From Gambelia wislizenii (taxonomy: Eukaryota; Chordata; Lepidosauria; Squamata; Crotaphytidae), in the NCBI GenBank assembly GCA_030847615.1, contig JAUMIR010000005.1:173690596-173754595 (forward strand): a DNA stretch of 64,000 bases. The letters are read 5' to 3'. The notes beneath the pieces are model-generated. The model saw only the letters and a list, made by a program, of their open reading frames with translations, searched no databases and was not told the origin of the DNA. The position numbers and the translations under genes are program-made. Below are positions 10,978 to 21,249 of the stretch, one piece after another; position 1 is the stretch's first letter; every line of letters starts with the position of its first letter.

Positions 10978-12767
10978 GAAGTTATCGATGATGAAATTTT
11001 TGATCATACAGGGAGCAGCAATGCTAAGGACATTGTCCTTTTGCATTCCGCTGGCATCATTATGGTGTTTCTTTTTATTGATGGGCCAAGCCGTCAATAG
11101 ATTGCTCATCCTGTTTTAGTCCCGGCATTGCCAGTGTGTGAAACCTTGGGCCATTTAATTCATGTGAATGCAGCATCAATGGGCAGTCTTGCCAGGACAC
11201 TTCTGGGTGAGATCGCAACATCTAGGTAAGTGACACTCTTTTTATGACCCTCCCTGGGTTACTTGTAAGTTTTAAAGTGTGCCTCTGTGCTTGGTGTAAC
11301 TTTTTGTGTGTTATTTTACTTTTTATTTTTCAATTTCCTGTGCTCGTGTCTTCTCGTGAGAATAGGCAGGATTTCAGTCCAGGAAGTGAACAGAGCTCCA
11401 TTCATTCCTGGGCTGCTTGTCAACGGGAGAGAAGGTAAATGTGATGGGGCAAAAAAACTAAAATCATGACATTCGCTAAAAGGCCTAAGAACTACAACTG
11501 GAATATAGATGGCCACAAGATTGAGCAGGTCTCTTGCTTCAAATACCTGGGGGTAATTTTTCAAGCCACTGGTAGTAGGAAAGCGCATGGGGAATATGCT
11601 GCTTGCAATGTGCAGAGGAGTACAACAGCCATTCTCATAAATTTCTTAAGACAAGAGGAGGCCACTATTTACCTGCAGCGCTCAAACTCTTTGAAGCCAA
11701 ACCAGTAGCACAACTGCTTTATAGATCCCAATTGGGACCCTTCCCCAGCCCTGCTCCATTAGAACTTGTCCAATCCAAATTTTTAAGATCAGCTTTCCAA
11801 ACTCCAAAATGTGTCTCTAACGCAGCTCTGAGACTGGAGTCAGGATTTATGAAAGTGAAGGCCAGAGTGTGGGTGACCATACTCAGCTACTGGCTCAGAT
11901 TATCCCTCTTTCCCACTGGCCTCACTCCACTAACCTTAAGTGATGATTTCCAATCCAGCTGGAAACAGACAGTGATGACTACAATTTCAACACTGGCCTT
12001 TCTCCAGATCTTCTGCTTAGCCTGGGATATGATAGGGCGAAAGTTACTATCAAACAATGGGTAGTAGATATAGAGCGACAACTGGATCTAGCCAGCACTC
12101 CAGCCTTCATTGCTAGGGACTCCAACAGATATCTGGCCTCTCCTTTGGCATACTTAGCAACACTTGAAATACCTAAACATCGAAGGGCCTTTACTCTTGC
12201 ATGGTGGTGTGCCCTCCCTTCAGCTGCCCTTGAAGGCTGATACAAGAAGATCCCCTTCTCAGACAAACTGTGGCCCTGCAATTCAGGCCAAATAGAAACA
12301 ACAGAGCATGTATTACTCCAGTGCTCATATTACAGGGACATACGTCTCAGCCTTATTTCACCCCCGTTGCATAAATACCAAGGGCACACTGGACAATTCT
12401 ACATAAACCTGTTGCTTTCAGACACCAACCCAGGAACAACTTATAATGTTGCCAGATTTTGCGCAGCTGCAGTTAAAATTCCACAGACAATGACCTTCAC
12501 ATTAGAATAGTATCAACTTAGTCTTGTTATACTGGAGCTATGTAATCTGAAGGAACATTTTAAATACTGCTTTTATCCTGTTTTTATCCTGTGTTTTTAC
12601 CTTTATTCTGTATTCCTTTTTACATGTGCTGGTCTATGACCATAATAAAGATTCTATTCTATGCTATTCTATTCTAATGTGATGGGGAGGGTTATTGTGC
12701 CAGGACAGGGGTGGTATTGGAGATTGTGGGACAGGAAGGCTTTTTGCATTTCTATTTTATAATCTCC
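10978..12767 (-). mobile_element. Harbinger-like MITE (copy A2), split by a LINE
   Basis: The two halves (10978-11449 and 12676-12767) together resemble the copies at 656 and, inverted, 17925. Shared blocks are 'CCCTCCCTGGGTTACTTGT' near 11250 and the core TCTCGTGAGA at 11352-11361. The right part shares 'gggacaggaaggctttttgc' with the 17925 copy in inverse. The right end TATAATCTCC is followed by TAA; the left flank does not show a matching TAA. Confidence 0.6.
11450..12675 (+). mobile_element. LINE 3' part with ATTCT tail, 12-bp target duplication
   Basis: This 5'-truncated non-LTR retrotransposon is flanked by AATGTGATGGGG at 11438-11449 and 12676-12687. Broken frames cover the C-terminal end of an RT-type protein: a 'CFKYLGVIFQATGS' block near 11540, and a Cys/His-like 'ETTEHVLLQCSYYRDIR' block near 12300, of the kind found after RT in several LINE clades. 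The 3' end has AATAAAG and a short ATTCT repeat. The same 3' end recurs at 31320. The clade is not certain; I or Vingi type is a guess. Confidence 0.75.
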
Positions 12768-14282
12768 TAAATCTGGTTGTTTTTCAGTTGATTCAATTTG
12801 AGTCAGCCTGTTGGGTCAGTAGGTTATTTTGATATTGGATGGCTGTTAAAACTCCAGTTTCATTTGTGGTATCTTGCGGACAGAGTTGTATTTTGCAGAT
12901 CTGCATTAAGATGCTTATTAGTCTAGAATAATTTAAGACCCACTAATACTTCCTGACATAAAACTGTCAAGTCAACTCTGTCAATGTGTGTAGATTTTTT
13001 TTCTCTCAACTCTGAACGCTGCAGGCAATGTCATTATTTCATTTCAACAGTACTGTACCAGAGTCATCTATTTGGTTTTGTTCTGATTTCCCTAACAGTT
13101 CACATATTCAAGCTTATTTAACCAGCAAAACAACACAAATGTAATCTTGCTTTTGGTTACTTTGTAATCCAGTCCTGTGGGAGATACTGCATCACTCAAA
13201 TTGCAAAGAAACAAAATTCTACCATGTTAATATGAAATTACTGCTCTACAAAGGCAGCCAAATACAGTATAGGATAAATGGAAACCAAAGACACCAGTGC
13301 TGAGTAGTTCACTTAAGAAATTTCTTGGTAACTTCCATGATGAATAATACTAAAACGAAAAAGTCATCATGCTTCTTTGTAAATGCACAGGGAAATGTGA
13401 TTTAGGTGCATAAATCTCCATAAAAATGGATACAAGAAATTAGAACAAAATGGTCTTAAAAAGTTGTGAGGAAGCATTTTGAGATGTAGAAGGGGATTTG
13501 TTTATTTTTTAAAAAATGTTTTTCCAGATGGACACATGTGAAGTGAAATCTTTGGTCACTTTTTAAAATTACTATGCAAATAATTCTACATATTTGTGAT
13601 TGTTGCTGTGTAAGGAGGTAGAACAGCTGGATCAAACTGTAAACCAAGGTGGCCAATGTGCCATTTCTGTGCCCCACAGCACTCACAGGAGTCATAAATT
13701 ACATTTTTCCCCATTTTTCACTCCTTCTACAGGGTAGGGGGGTGTTTAGTCACATTTCCCCCCTTGGACCAATTTAGATCCTAGAGAGTCCTTTTTTAAA
13801 AACAGAAAGTGCATGGGAAGTGTTCCCACACCTGCAGTAAGCTAAGGAATTTATAGAATGAAATCCCAGCCCAGTTTGGCAAGTGATATGAGAATAGCAC
13901 TGAATGCCAAATGTTCTTCCATTCTACAATCATCCCTCTGAACAGCTATCCAAATCTCAGATCAGAAGCAAAATATTATTTATTTCATTTTTAAAGTGTA
14001 GAGGTTACAAACAGAACAAATATACAGTGGGTTGAATCCAGACGTGCCCTTTGGCAAGAGAAAGCCCCCACCCCCCCAGCCATAGCACAAGATTCTTCCA
14101 TTACAAAAGCAAAATGAATTCTAACTCCACTCGTACAGCATCTCAAGATGTCTCCTTGTGGAAATGTGCAGAAAACGACCATCAACAGAATTTCTTCCAC
14201 AGGTGTTTATTTTGGTATCTACCCCAATAAGATGTCTCTGTGTCTGAATGTATGTCAGAAGTCTTTGCCATATATTTCTTCA

Positions 14283-14284
<2 letters not shown>
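12768..14284. other. unassigned non-coding stretch
   Basis: About 1.5 kb of AT-rich DNA without a recognised repeat or coding region. Confidence 0.5.
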
Positions 14285-14321
<37 letters not shown>

Positions 14322-14352
14322 TTTTTTGGTTGGTTGATTGATTGATTGATTT
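14285..14352. repeat. compound microsatellite (CT)n, T-run, (GATT)n
   Basis: A (CT) tract at about 14286-14313 is followed by a T run and then TTGG/GATT repeats up to 14352. Confidence 0.9.
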
Positions 14353-14389
14353 TATATGATTTTTAGGGTTACCTTTAGAGTATTATCTT

Positions 14390-14495
14390 TAGTACAGCTA
14401 TAGTGGATTTTTTTTAGATGCATTTTTATTACAAACTGTTTTGGAGCCCAGCCTTGGTTGAAAAGCAAAGGATAAATATAATAAACAAATAAATG
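14390..14495 (+). mobile_element. L2/CR1-like LINE 3' tail remnant
   Basis: 'GGAGCCCAGCCTTGGTTG', 'aaaggataaatata' and a final AATAAACAAATAAATGA resemble the 3' UTR and short-repeat tail of L2-type elements in plus orientation. Confidence 0.4.
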
Positions 14496-14739
14496 ATGGA
14501 AAATCTCCCAATTCTTGAATTATACATATAGTAGAGATTAAGAAGATTTTTGTCAACTGTTAGCTTCTTTTGTTAAATTTGCAATAGGAAAACTCTGGCT
14601 ATATGAGTGCATCCAAGGTGGGGATGTACCATCATGATATGATTATCTAAGAGCAGAACCACTGAGGTAGTAAAGTGACATCTGGACTATTGACAGTGGT
14701 GGACAACACAGCAGAAATAATTGACAGCCATAGGTGATT

Positions 14740-14974
14740 ATGAGAGCCAGCGTAGTATAGTGGTTTAAGTGTTGGAGTTTGACTTTGGAGACAGAGGTTC
14801 TAATTCCTGCTTGGCTGTGGAAACCCACTGTGTGACCTTGGGCAAGTTGCACACTCTCAGCTTCAGAGAAGGGCAAAGGCAAACTCCCTCTGAAGAAATC
14901 TTGCCAAGAAAATTGTGTGGTAGGTTCACCTTAGGGTCGCCATAAGTTGGAAATGACTTGAAGGCACCCAACAA
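14740..14974 (+). mobile_element. tRNA-derived SINE with BovB-like tail, complete
   Basis: The 5' part has an RNA polymerase III A box (TAGTATAGTGG) and B box (GGTTCTAATTC). The 3' part (CTTGCCAAGAAA..., GGGTCGCCATAAGTTGG, AATGACTTGAAGGCACCCAACAAC) is the tail type seen in squamate SINEs mobilised by BovB LINEs. An 11-bp target duplication CATAGGTGATT flanks it (14729-14739 and 14975-14985). This is the best preserved SINE in the window and one of the main clues to a squamate host. Confidence 0.85.
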
Positions 14975-15359
14975 CATAGGTGATTGTTTATGAAAATGGC
15001 GAAGGCTCAAGCAATCCTAGTACTGTGAGACATAATGGATGGGAGAGCAGCAGGCTGGAGGAAAACAGGTTATATACAAAGATGTAAACTAGTGTTATTT
15101 ATGCATGTTACATTTCACCATGTATTTACCGCAGTTCTTCCCTGTTTCACTCATTCAGGTGGGGTATAGTCTGAATGCAACGTTTACAGTGCTATTCATT
15201 CCCAGTAAACTGGTTTGTCTTTCTATCCTTGAAGTTACAGGTAACCTAGCAATAATTCATTCACTCAGAAGCAGCTTTCAGCTGCAGTGGTCCATGAATA
15301 TAAAGAGGAGAAGATGTGAGCAATGAGCAACCTAAATCTGGCTAAACATACAAGCAGGT

Positions 15360-15755
15360 TTGTTTTATTTATTTTACGTATGGAAAGGGCAATTTTCTGG
15401 CTAACGACCTCTCAAACCGCCAAACAATATAAAGGAACAATTACAATGATATAATATTAACATTAAAATATTAGCATTTTAAAAGAAAATGGTATTTCTC
15501 CCCAAACACTGCAGTAAGTCAGGAGTATGTCCAATAAAAATGCATAATTTAAATCATTTGAATGCTAAGACTGAAGAAGCCAGCCATACATCCCTTGTAA
15601 GAGTGTTCCTTAAACTAAGACTATCTGTAATGCCCACCAATCTAAATAGTCATAAAGGTGGGCAAGTGAGGTGGTCTAAGATGCCAACCTCAAGGCACAG
15701 GCAGGTTCATGGGGCCTTGGATTAAAATTATTTAGGGCTTTAAGGGTCAAACCCA
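15360..15755 (-). mobile_element. old L2-like LINE 3' fragment
   Basis: Inverse orientation, with a T-rich 3' UTR start, weakly conserved middle, and a final 'agggctttaagggtcaaaccca' block that matches 'agggctttaaaggttataacca' near 50490 in the better L2 copy. Not translatable. Confidence 0.5.
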
Positions 15756-15756
15756 G

Positions 15757-15962
15757 GAGCCCATTCACATTACAGAATTATAGTGCTATTATCCCACTCT
15801 AACTGCCATAGTTCTATCTTAGGGAATCCCAGGGGTTGTAGTTTGATGAGGCACTGGAGCACTTTGGTAGATAATTCTAAATCCTCCAGGATTCCATAGG
15901 ACAGAAGCATGGCAGCTGATGTAGAATATTAGTGCTATAATTCTGTAGTGTGAATGGGCCCC
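15757..15962. mobile_element. hAT-like MITE (copy H2)
   Basis: Ends are GAGCCCATTCACATTACAGA and, inverted, GGGGCCCATTCACACTACAGA. Inside, 'TAGTGCTATTATCCCACT' faces 'AGTGCTATAATTCTGTAGTG'. It is the same family as 7619 and 19566, shown by the shared 'TAGTTTGATGAGGCA' and 'CATGGCAG' blocks. Confidence 0.55.
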
Positions 15963-17439
15963 ATCACTTTGAGTTAAACCAGGGAAGGTGACAGTAGGCA
16001 AGACATTTGGGACAGAACTGGTGTGATGTGGAAGATTATTGCAAAAGGGTATATTCTGGAATTACACCAAGGTATTAGCAAATTTGGCCAGTACTTATTG
16101 CATGACGTTATCTCTATCCCATTGCTGGTTTGCATTCTAGGCCTTTCTGCAGTGCATCTCTTCATTGACTCAGAAAACCCATCAATGGCTCTCAATACCA
16201 CTGCCATGCCAGTATGCGTCTTCATGTGATAAGTCCCTTCCATGGCAGTAGTGGTATGATGGAGGTCATGTGGCACGAGGGGCATGATCCTCTCTCCCTC
16301 CTCTCTCTCCCATCCCCCTTGCTATTTATTCCTAAGCTGGCCAAGATTGTTTTTTCTCCATGCCTGTCTTTATTTTCTTTTTCTTATTCTTTTTGCTGTT
16401 ATTGTGCAATTATGATGATTCAATAAAATGATTTTTTTAAAATCATTTCTGCATATATGAGCAATTGTAGAATTATTATTTTTTTAAAGAAAGGCACACA
16501 TGTGCTGAAGATGGGGTTATGGAGCCAGCGAGGAAGGGCAGATGATTGGCAAAGCACTATAATCACAGTGTACATGCGTGATCGAAGAGATAGTGTGATA
16601 ATGAATGATTTCAAACAGGTATATTCCCATTTGCTTTGCTAATACCATTGTTGTGAGAAAGAGGCTGGTGTGATAAAGCCCCTGTTCTAACTGCCTGACT
16701 CAAGTGGACAGCCAAGCAACTGCATTCTGTAAGAGCTGAAGATATTAAGTCAACTTTGATGACAATTCTGTGTAGCAGGGACGGATATTATGTGGTTCCC
16801 TCCCAGCATCAGAAAAATGACACTTAAAATGAAGAGTAGCCCCTCCGGAGGCCTCTAGAATATATGACAGTGCTACACATTCATATGGAAAACATTCCAA
16901 ACAACTCCCATCCCCCCCAAAAGAAACTAGAGAGATTGGAATACCACGTCTGGATTCTCAAAAATGCCAGATATGGCCTATGGGGATCTAGAGAAGCTGA
17001 AAATGATGCACATGTGACCCCCTGAAACTCTACAGCTCTCCAACCATGCCATATATAGTGCATCAGAGTACCCTAGTATTGACAGTTATACATGCATAGT
17101 ATAAAAAACATATTTGGACTATTACTGTCAATTATCATTCCAGAAACTGAACCAAATTGGGAGGTGGGGGAGCCCAAATTTGGTCTTTCAAGGAGTGTGC
17201 ATGTACTCCAGAAACAGTTGTGTCTTTCTGTCCAGATCAGCTGATGTCCCTACCCACAGCATCTCTATCTTACCTTGGTTAAACTTCAGCATGTATACAA
17301 TCATTTTCAAGCTGCCTCTGAGAACCTGTGTAAGAGTTTTAGAGCCTAGCTGGGACTTGTACATGGAAAACAGATCAAGTTGCTTTCTTTCTGATAGCAT
17401 GGACTACATTTCAAACATCTGGAGGCCTTTCCCTAACAG
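15963..17439. other. unassigned non-coding stretch
   Basis: No coding region is supported. Short ORFs of up to about 100 codons occur on both strands without recognisable domains. Poly-purine and T-rich runs occur near 16380-16500. Confidence 0.45.
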
Positions 17440-17640
17440 TTTCATGTGGATGTTAAATTACACATTCTTCAACCCCCAACCATTTAAAGACTTGAAGGCC
17501 TATTTGAATAAGATAGCTTTGGCCTGCTAGCAAAAAGAAAGCACAGATGAGCCCAGTCAAGCTTTCTTTGGGAGGGAATTCCTTAGTCTAGGAACAGCTA
17601 CTCCATGCATGCTACCTTGAGTTCATTATAGGAAAGTGTA
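17440..17640 (-). mobile_element. old L2-like LINE fragment
   Basis: Inverse match to the ORF end of the L2 at 49976: 'aaggcctatttgaataagat', 'ggagggaattccttagtctaggaacagc'. Short and decayed. Confidence 0.4.
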
Positions 17641-17924
17641 ATATGTATGCAACTGATAAACAATGAAATGGTTATGGAGATACTTCTACAGTAAGCTCCA
17701 AGATGTGTGATTAGTCATGCCAATTATGAGTTTTCTACCACCTGCAGTCCAGTCACCAACTCAGATGTTTCAATATGAATCTGCAAAGGATATAGATAAC
17801 CCACTATCTCAAACTAAGCATGTATTTTTATTTATCATGTGTTAGTCACATTTATATCCTGCATTCCTATAATGAGCACAACTTACCTTCTTTTCCCTTC
17901 ACAACTTGTGAGACAGCAGGCTGA

Positions 17925-18506
17925 GGAGATAAGCAGAGAGGGAGGCAAAAAGCATTCTTGTCCCACAGTTGCCAGACCTGTCCCTCTCCTGACACAATAA
18001 CTCTCCCCATCAGACTTACCTTCTCTTGCATCCAAAGGCAGCCCAGGAATGAAGAGAGCTCTAACAGAGCTCCATTCACTTCCTGGAATGAAATCCCATC
18101 CATTCTCGCGAGAAGACACAAGCGCAGGAAATTCAAAAAGAAAAAGAAAAATACAAACAAAAAAGTTCACAAAAGCACATACACACACTAAAAAAAAAAG
18201 TAACCTAGGGAGGGTACAAAAAAGAGGGTAGCCTACCTGGTTCTCGCAATCCCACCCAGTAGTGTTCTGGCAGGACCTCCCACTGAAGCTGTATTCACAA
18301 GTCAAAAATGGTGTGAGGTTTCAGATGCTGGTAATGCCAGCATCAAAACAGGAAGGGGATCCATTGACAGCTCCATCCCATCAATAAAAAGAAATGCCAC
18401 AATAACAACAGCAAACTGCAAAAGGACAATGTCATGTGATACTGGCATCCTTTTGCATTCTACTGATGTCATTTTGGCACCACATTAGCCACATCTGATA
18501 ATCTCC
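17925..18506 (+). mobile_element. Harbinger-like MITE (copy A3)
   Basis: 582 bp, flanked by TGA on both sides (17922-17924 and 18507-18509). It starts GGAGATAAGCAGAGAG and ends CATCTGATAATCTCC. The body shows the family blocks 'cagcccaggaatgaa', 'tccattcacttcctgg', the core palindrome at 18103-18114 and 'acctagggagggtac'. The 140- and 97-codon minus-strand frames inside are repeat readings, not genes. Confidence 0.65.
18104..18113. promoter_or_regulatory. TCTCGCGAGA palindrome
   Basis: An exact copy of the palindrome known from many CpG-island promoters (bound by BANP; earlier linked to ZBTB33). It is the only copy in the window with both CpGs intact; the other MITE copies carry one- or two-base decayed versions. 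Whether it is bound here is unknown. Confidence 0.4.
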
Positions 18507-18533
18507 TGAGAGTAATTAACTGGCTAACATCTG

Positions 18534-18630
18534 AAAGCCACCCAATGAGTTTCATAACTGAGTGGGGACTTGAGCCCCCAGCTCCAATAACTTAAATGTC
18601 ATGAACTTGATAGCTAAGCCATCACGGAGT
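18534..18630 (-). mobile_element. tRNA-derived SINE remnant
   Basis: Inverse of the SINE tRNA-like head: 'gccacccaatgagtttcat', 'gagtggggacttgag', then a decayed A-box end 'agctaagccatcacgg'. The tail is missing. Confidence 0.45.
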
Positions 18631-19429
18631 CTTCTACTCAAAAATCAATGTGGACTTAGTGGAATTTTGTATAAAGATTTAGGATTTTTGCAGAGAAGAC
18701 TTCTTAATTTCTAAGATCTCACATAAACAACAGCCAAGGAACTTCTAGGCACAGGTTAAAAAAAAAGCATTGTACATCCCCACCTAGTTATCAGTATTGT
18801 TTTTCTTGCATATGTAAAAAAGCCACTTTATGTCACAGTAATGCAACTTGCTAAGTTCTGTCCTTGCTTTGTGTTATGTCTAAATTCATAGAATGCCTTA
18901 AAAATGAATGCCCATCTTATCCAAAAGTTGCAGGACTGTTTTCATTTGTCACTTAAGGAATTATTCATGCACAACACATATGGCTGGAAGGAACAGAACT
19001 CTCAGTTCTGTATTGTGCTTTTTTGTCTACCCCTCCTACCCTTCTATTCATGTGTTCTCTTAGGAAACCCTGTTTTGTTCATATTTTCATTGCAAGAGAA
19101 TAGGAAAAGCAAGTATCTGAAAACTGCCAAATGTCCTGAAGATAAATGTCCTACAATTACAGCTTTCTGAGAAGTGCCCTTATTCCTCCCAGGTTTAATT
19201 CCCATATGAATTTACACTTTTTTTCCACTGTACTTTGAAAATAATTTTTAAATACCTTGTCACTCTAAGTAAAACGTTATCAGTCCAGTCTCTCAGTTAG
19301 CTTACTGAGACTGGTGGTTTCAGAACCGATTCTCAAGATTCCCAAGTATGTGTTGTTGTTTTTCCAGTGCTTAGTATTACCTACCCCACACAATCATTTC
19401 AGGTTATTTGAGACCAGATAATTTTTTCA
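18631..19429. other. unassigned non-coding stretch
   Basis: AT-rich sequence, no recognised repeat and no supported gene. An 88-codon plus-strand frame from 18904 lacks any domain. Confidence 0.45.
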
Positions 19430-19905
19430 CATTATATTATTATCCTTAGTTATATTTCACCTTTCCTTCAGGGAGCTCAAGATGGCCACACACATGGACT
19501 CTCTTCTTCCTCACTTATACCTGAAAAAAACTATGAGGTAAATTAGGTTGGGGAAGAGGGCAGTCATTTCCCACTACAAATTGATAGTGTTATGATTCCA
19601 TTTTAACTGGTACGGCCTGCATCCCATGGAAATCTTGGAAAGGTAGTTTGATGAGGCATTAGAGCCCTCTGGCTGAGAATTCTAGGCATACCTCCCTAAA
19701 TTACACATCCCAGGATGCCATAGAACCATGGCAGTTAAAGTGGAATAATAGCACTATGATTGTGTAATGTGAAAGGACCCAGAGTATGTGTGAGTGCCTC
19801 AAAACCATTCACTACATTTCATGGTGCAGCAGGTGCTAGAACCTGGATCTCCAAGTCACAGTTCAGCACCCCACCCATTATACCACAGTGGCTTCTTTGT
19901 TTAAT
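19430..19905 (-). mobile_element. tRNA-derived SINE (ACA/Sauria-like), split by a MITE
   Basis: Left piece 19430-19565: inverse of a squamate SINE body ('tatttcacctttcc', 'gggagctcaagatggc', 'ctatgaggtaaattaggtt'). Right piece 19782-19905: the tRNA-like head ('catttcatggtgcagcag', 'gaacctggatctcc', 'attataccacagtgg'). The hAT-like MITE at 19566-19781 lies between the two parts. Confidence 0.55.
19566..19781. mobile_element. hAT-like MITE (copy H3)
   Basis: The left part has 'TTATGATTCCATTTTAACTGG' and the right part 'GCAGTTAAAGTGGAATAATAGC', largely self-complementary. It also shares 'GTAGTTTGATGAGGCA' with the 15757 copy. The outermost bases on the left are less clear than on the right (GTGTAATGTGAAAGGACCC). 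Confidence 0.55.
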
Positions 19906-20785
19906 TTGCATTTATGTTTAGTATAGTTTAGCATATTCATACACTATATTGTCCTTTTCATTCAATTTCCTCACACAACTTTCTCACTTTCTTGCACTAA
20001 GTTTCTTCATGTGTCACAGAAGATTAAGAAGTAAAAAAGCTATACGCGAAGCAGCCCAAATTAGCACCCACTTAAATGAAGTAAAGTGCCTAAGTCCCCA
20101 TCCCTTTTATTGCTTTCTGTGGTTATGCTGTTGGATCTGACATTCCTTTGACTCTCAACATTTCAATTCATATTTCTTTGTAATGGGGGAGAGAGATGTG
20201 TTGAACATTTGAGCCACATTCTGGCTTTCATGCATTCTCCCCTGAAAATCAATTAACCCTTAGAACCTTCCAACCATGTAGTGTACTAGTGGGCTAGTAT
20301 AAGTGTAAATGAATATCCCATTTAAACACATTGTTATTCAAGACTAGGGTGTGGTCTAGATCAGATGATATAATGCTGATTCCTGCACAGTAACACAATT
20401 ACAGCAGCATTCTTTTGTCTCCATGGGCCTTTGGCAAATTTGGTGGTATGTGAAGCTAGCTATCGGTGTTGAAGTTCACATGCAGCCATGCCTGCGAATC
20501 AAGATGGAGGCTCACATTATTATTCTCCACAAGTTGCTGCCATTGCACAGGGTTTCTTTAAATGCAAATCTAGGGTGCACAAGTGTGACCTTCCACTTAA
20601 AAAACCTGTTTGATCACATCAGCATAGTGAAAATGTACACGTTTGCTAACACAAAACCAAAAATGACACTTTTGGCCACTTCATGCTGGCAAACCTGCCC
20701 CCACCCCACCCCCACAAATGTCCAAACAATTAGCTTTCCACTTCCACTCTGCACAGCAATGCAAATCATCCAAACAAGTGAGAAA
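19906..20785. other. unassigned non-coding stretch
   Basis: No recognised repeat. A plus-strand frame of 143 codons from 20423 crosses into the TG microsatellite and is not credible as a gene. Confidence 0.45.
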
Positions 20786-21140
20786 GTGTGTGTGTGTGTG
20801 TGTGTGTGCTGGAGAAGGAGGGTGAACAGGCGAGGGTTCACGGCGGTGAGGTGATGGTGGCAGGGTTCTCCCTTTGACTGGCCTCCCCCTTCCCGGGACT
20901 GCGGTGGTGGCAGTGGCACCACCACCAGCCACTCTGCCATCTACTAGCTGGGTGGGTGGTGGGTGGTGGGGCACAGCAGTGCAGCAATGGCAGCAGGGCT
21001 CTCCTGCCCCCACTGTGGCTTTGGCCACCTCCCCTCCCTGGGATTGTGGGAGCCGCTTAGCCCTGCCTCCCACCCTGCCTCTGCTCTTCCCCCAGGGAGG
21101 GGAAGGGGAAAGTGTGTGTGCATGCACGTGTGTGTGTTGG
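20786..21140. repeat. GC-rich block bounded by TG microsatellites
   Basis: (TG)n at 20788-20808 and a shorter TG-rich run near 21115-21140 are both followed by 'TGGA(G)AAGGAGG'-like sequence. Between them lies about 300 bp of GC- and GGT-rich DNA, unlike its AT-rich surroundings. Two sub-blocks are similar to each other ('ctccc...ccgggactg' and 'ctccctgggattg'). Frames of 100-160 codons on both strands result from the base composition. Confidence 0.5.
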
Positions 21141-21189
21141 AAGAGGAGGTGCATGGTGGTGCAGTTTTTACATTACACTTTATTCATTT

Positions 21190-21247
21190 TTTAAAAAAAC
21201 TTTTGTGGTGGTGGCTAACCCCTGCAAATGGGAAAGGACGACTGTAT
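21190..21247. mobile_element. mariner-type MITE end
   Basis: 'GGCTAACCCCTGCAAATGGG' followed by 'aaaggacgactg' and TA is close to the end of the 231-bp element at 59612 in inverted view (CAGTTGTCCCTTCACATTTGC, GGGGTT). I could not find the opposite end, so this may be one edge of a larger element covering the GC-rich block. Confidence 0.4.
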
Positions 21248-21249
21248 AT

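Noticed and set aside
10771..11100. 109-codon plus-strand ORF
   Set aside because: It runs into a MITE, has no domain, and no similar frame exists in other MITE copies.
17883..18305. 140-codon minus-strand ORF resembling a secreted protein
   Set aside because: It lies inside a Harbinger-like MITE; hydrophobic runs come from T-rich repeat sequence.
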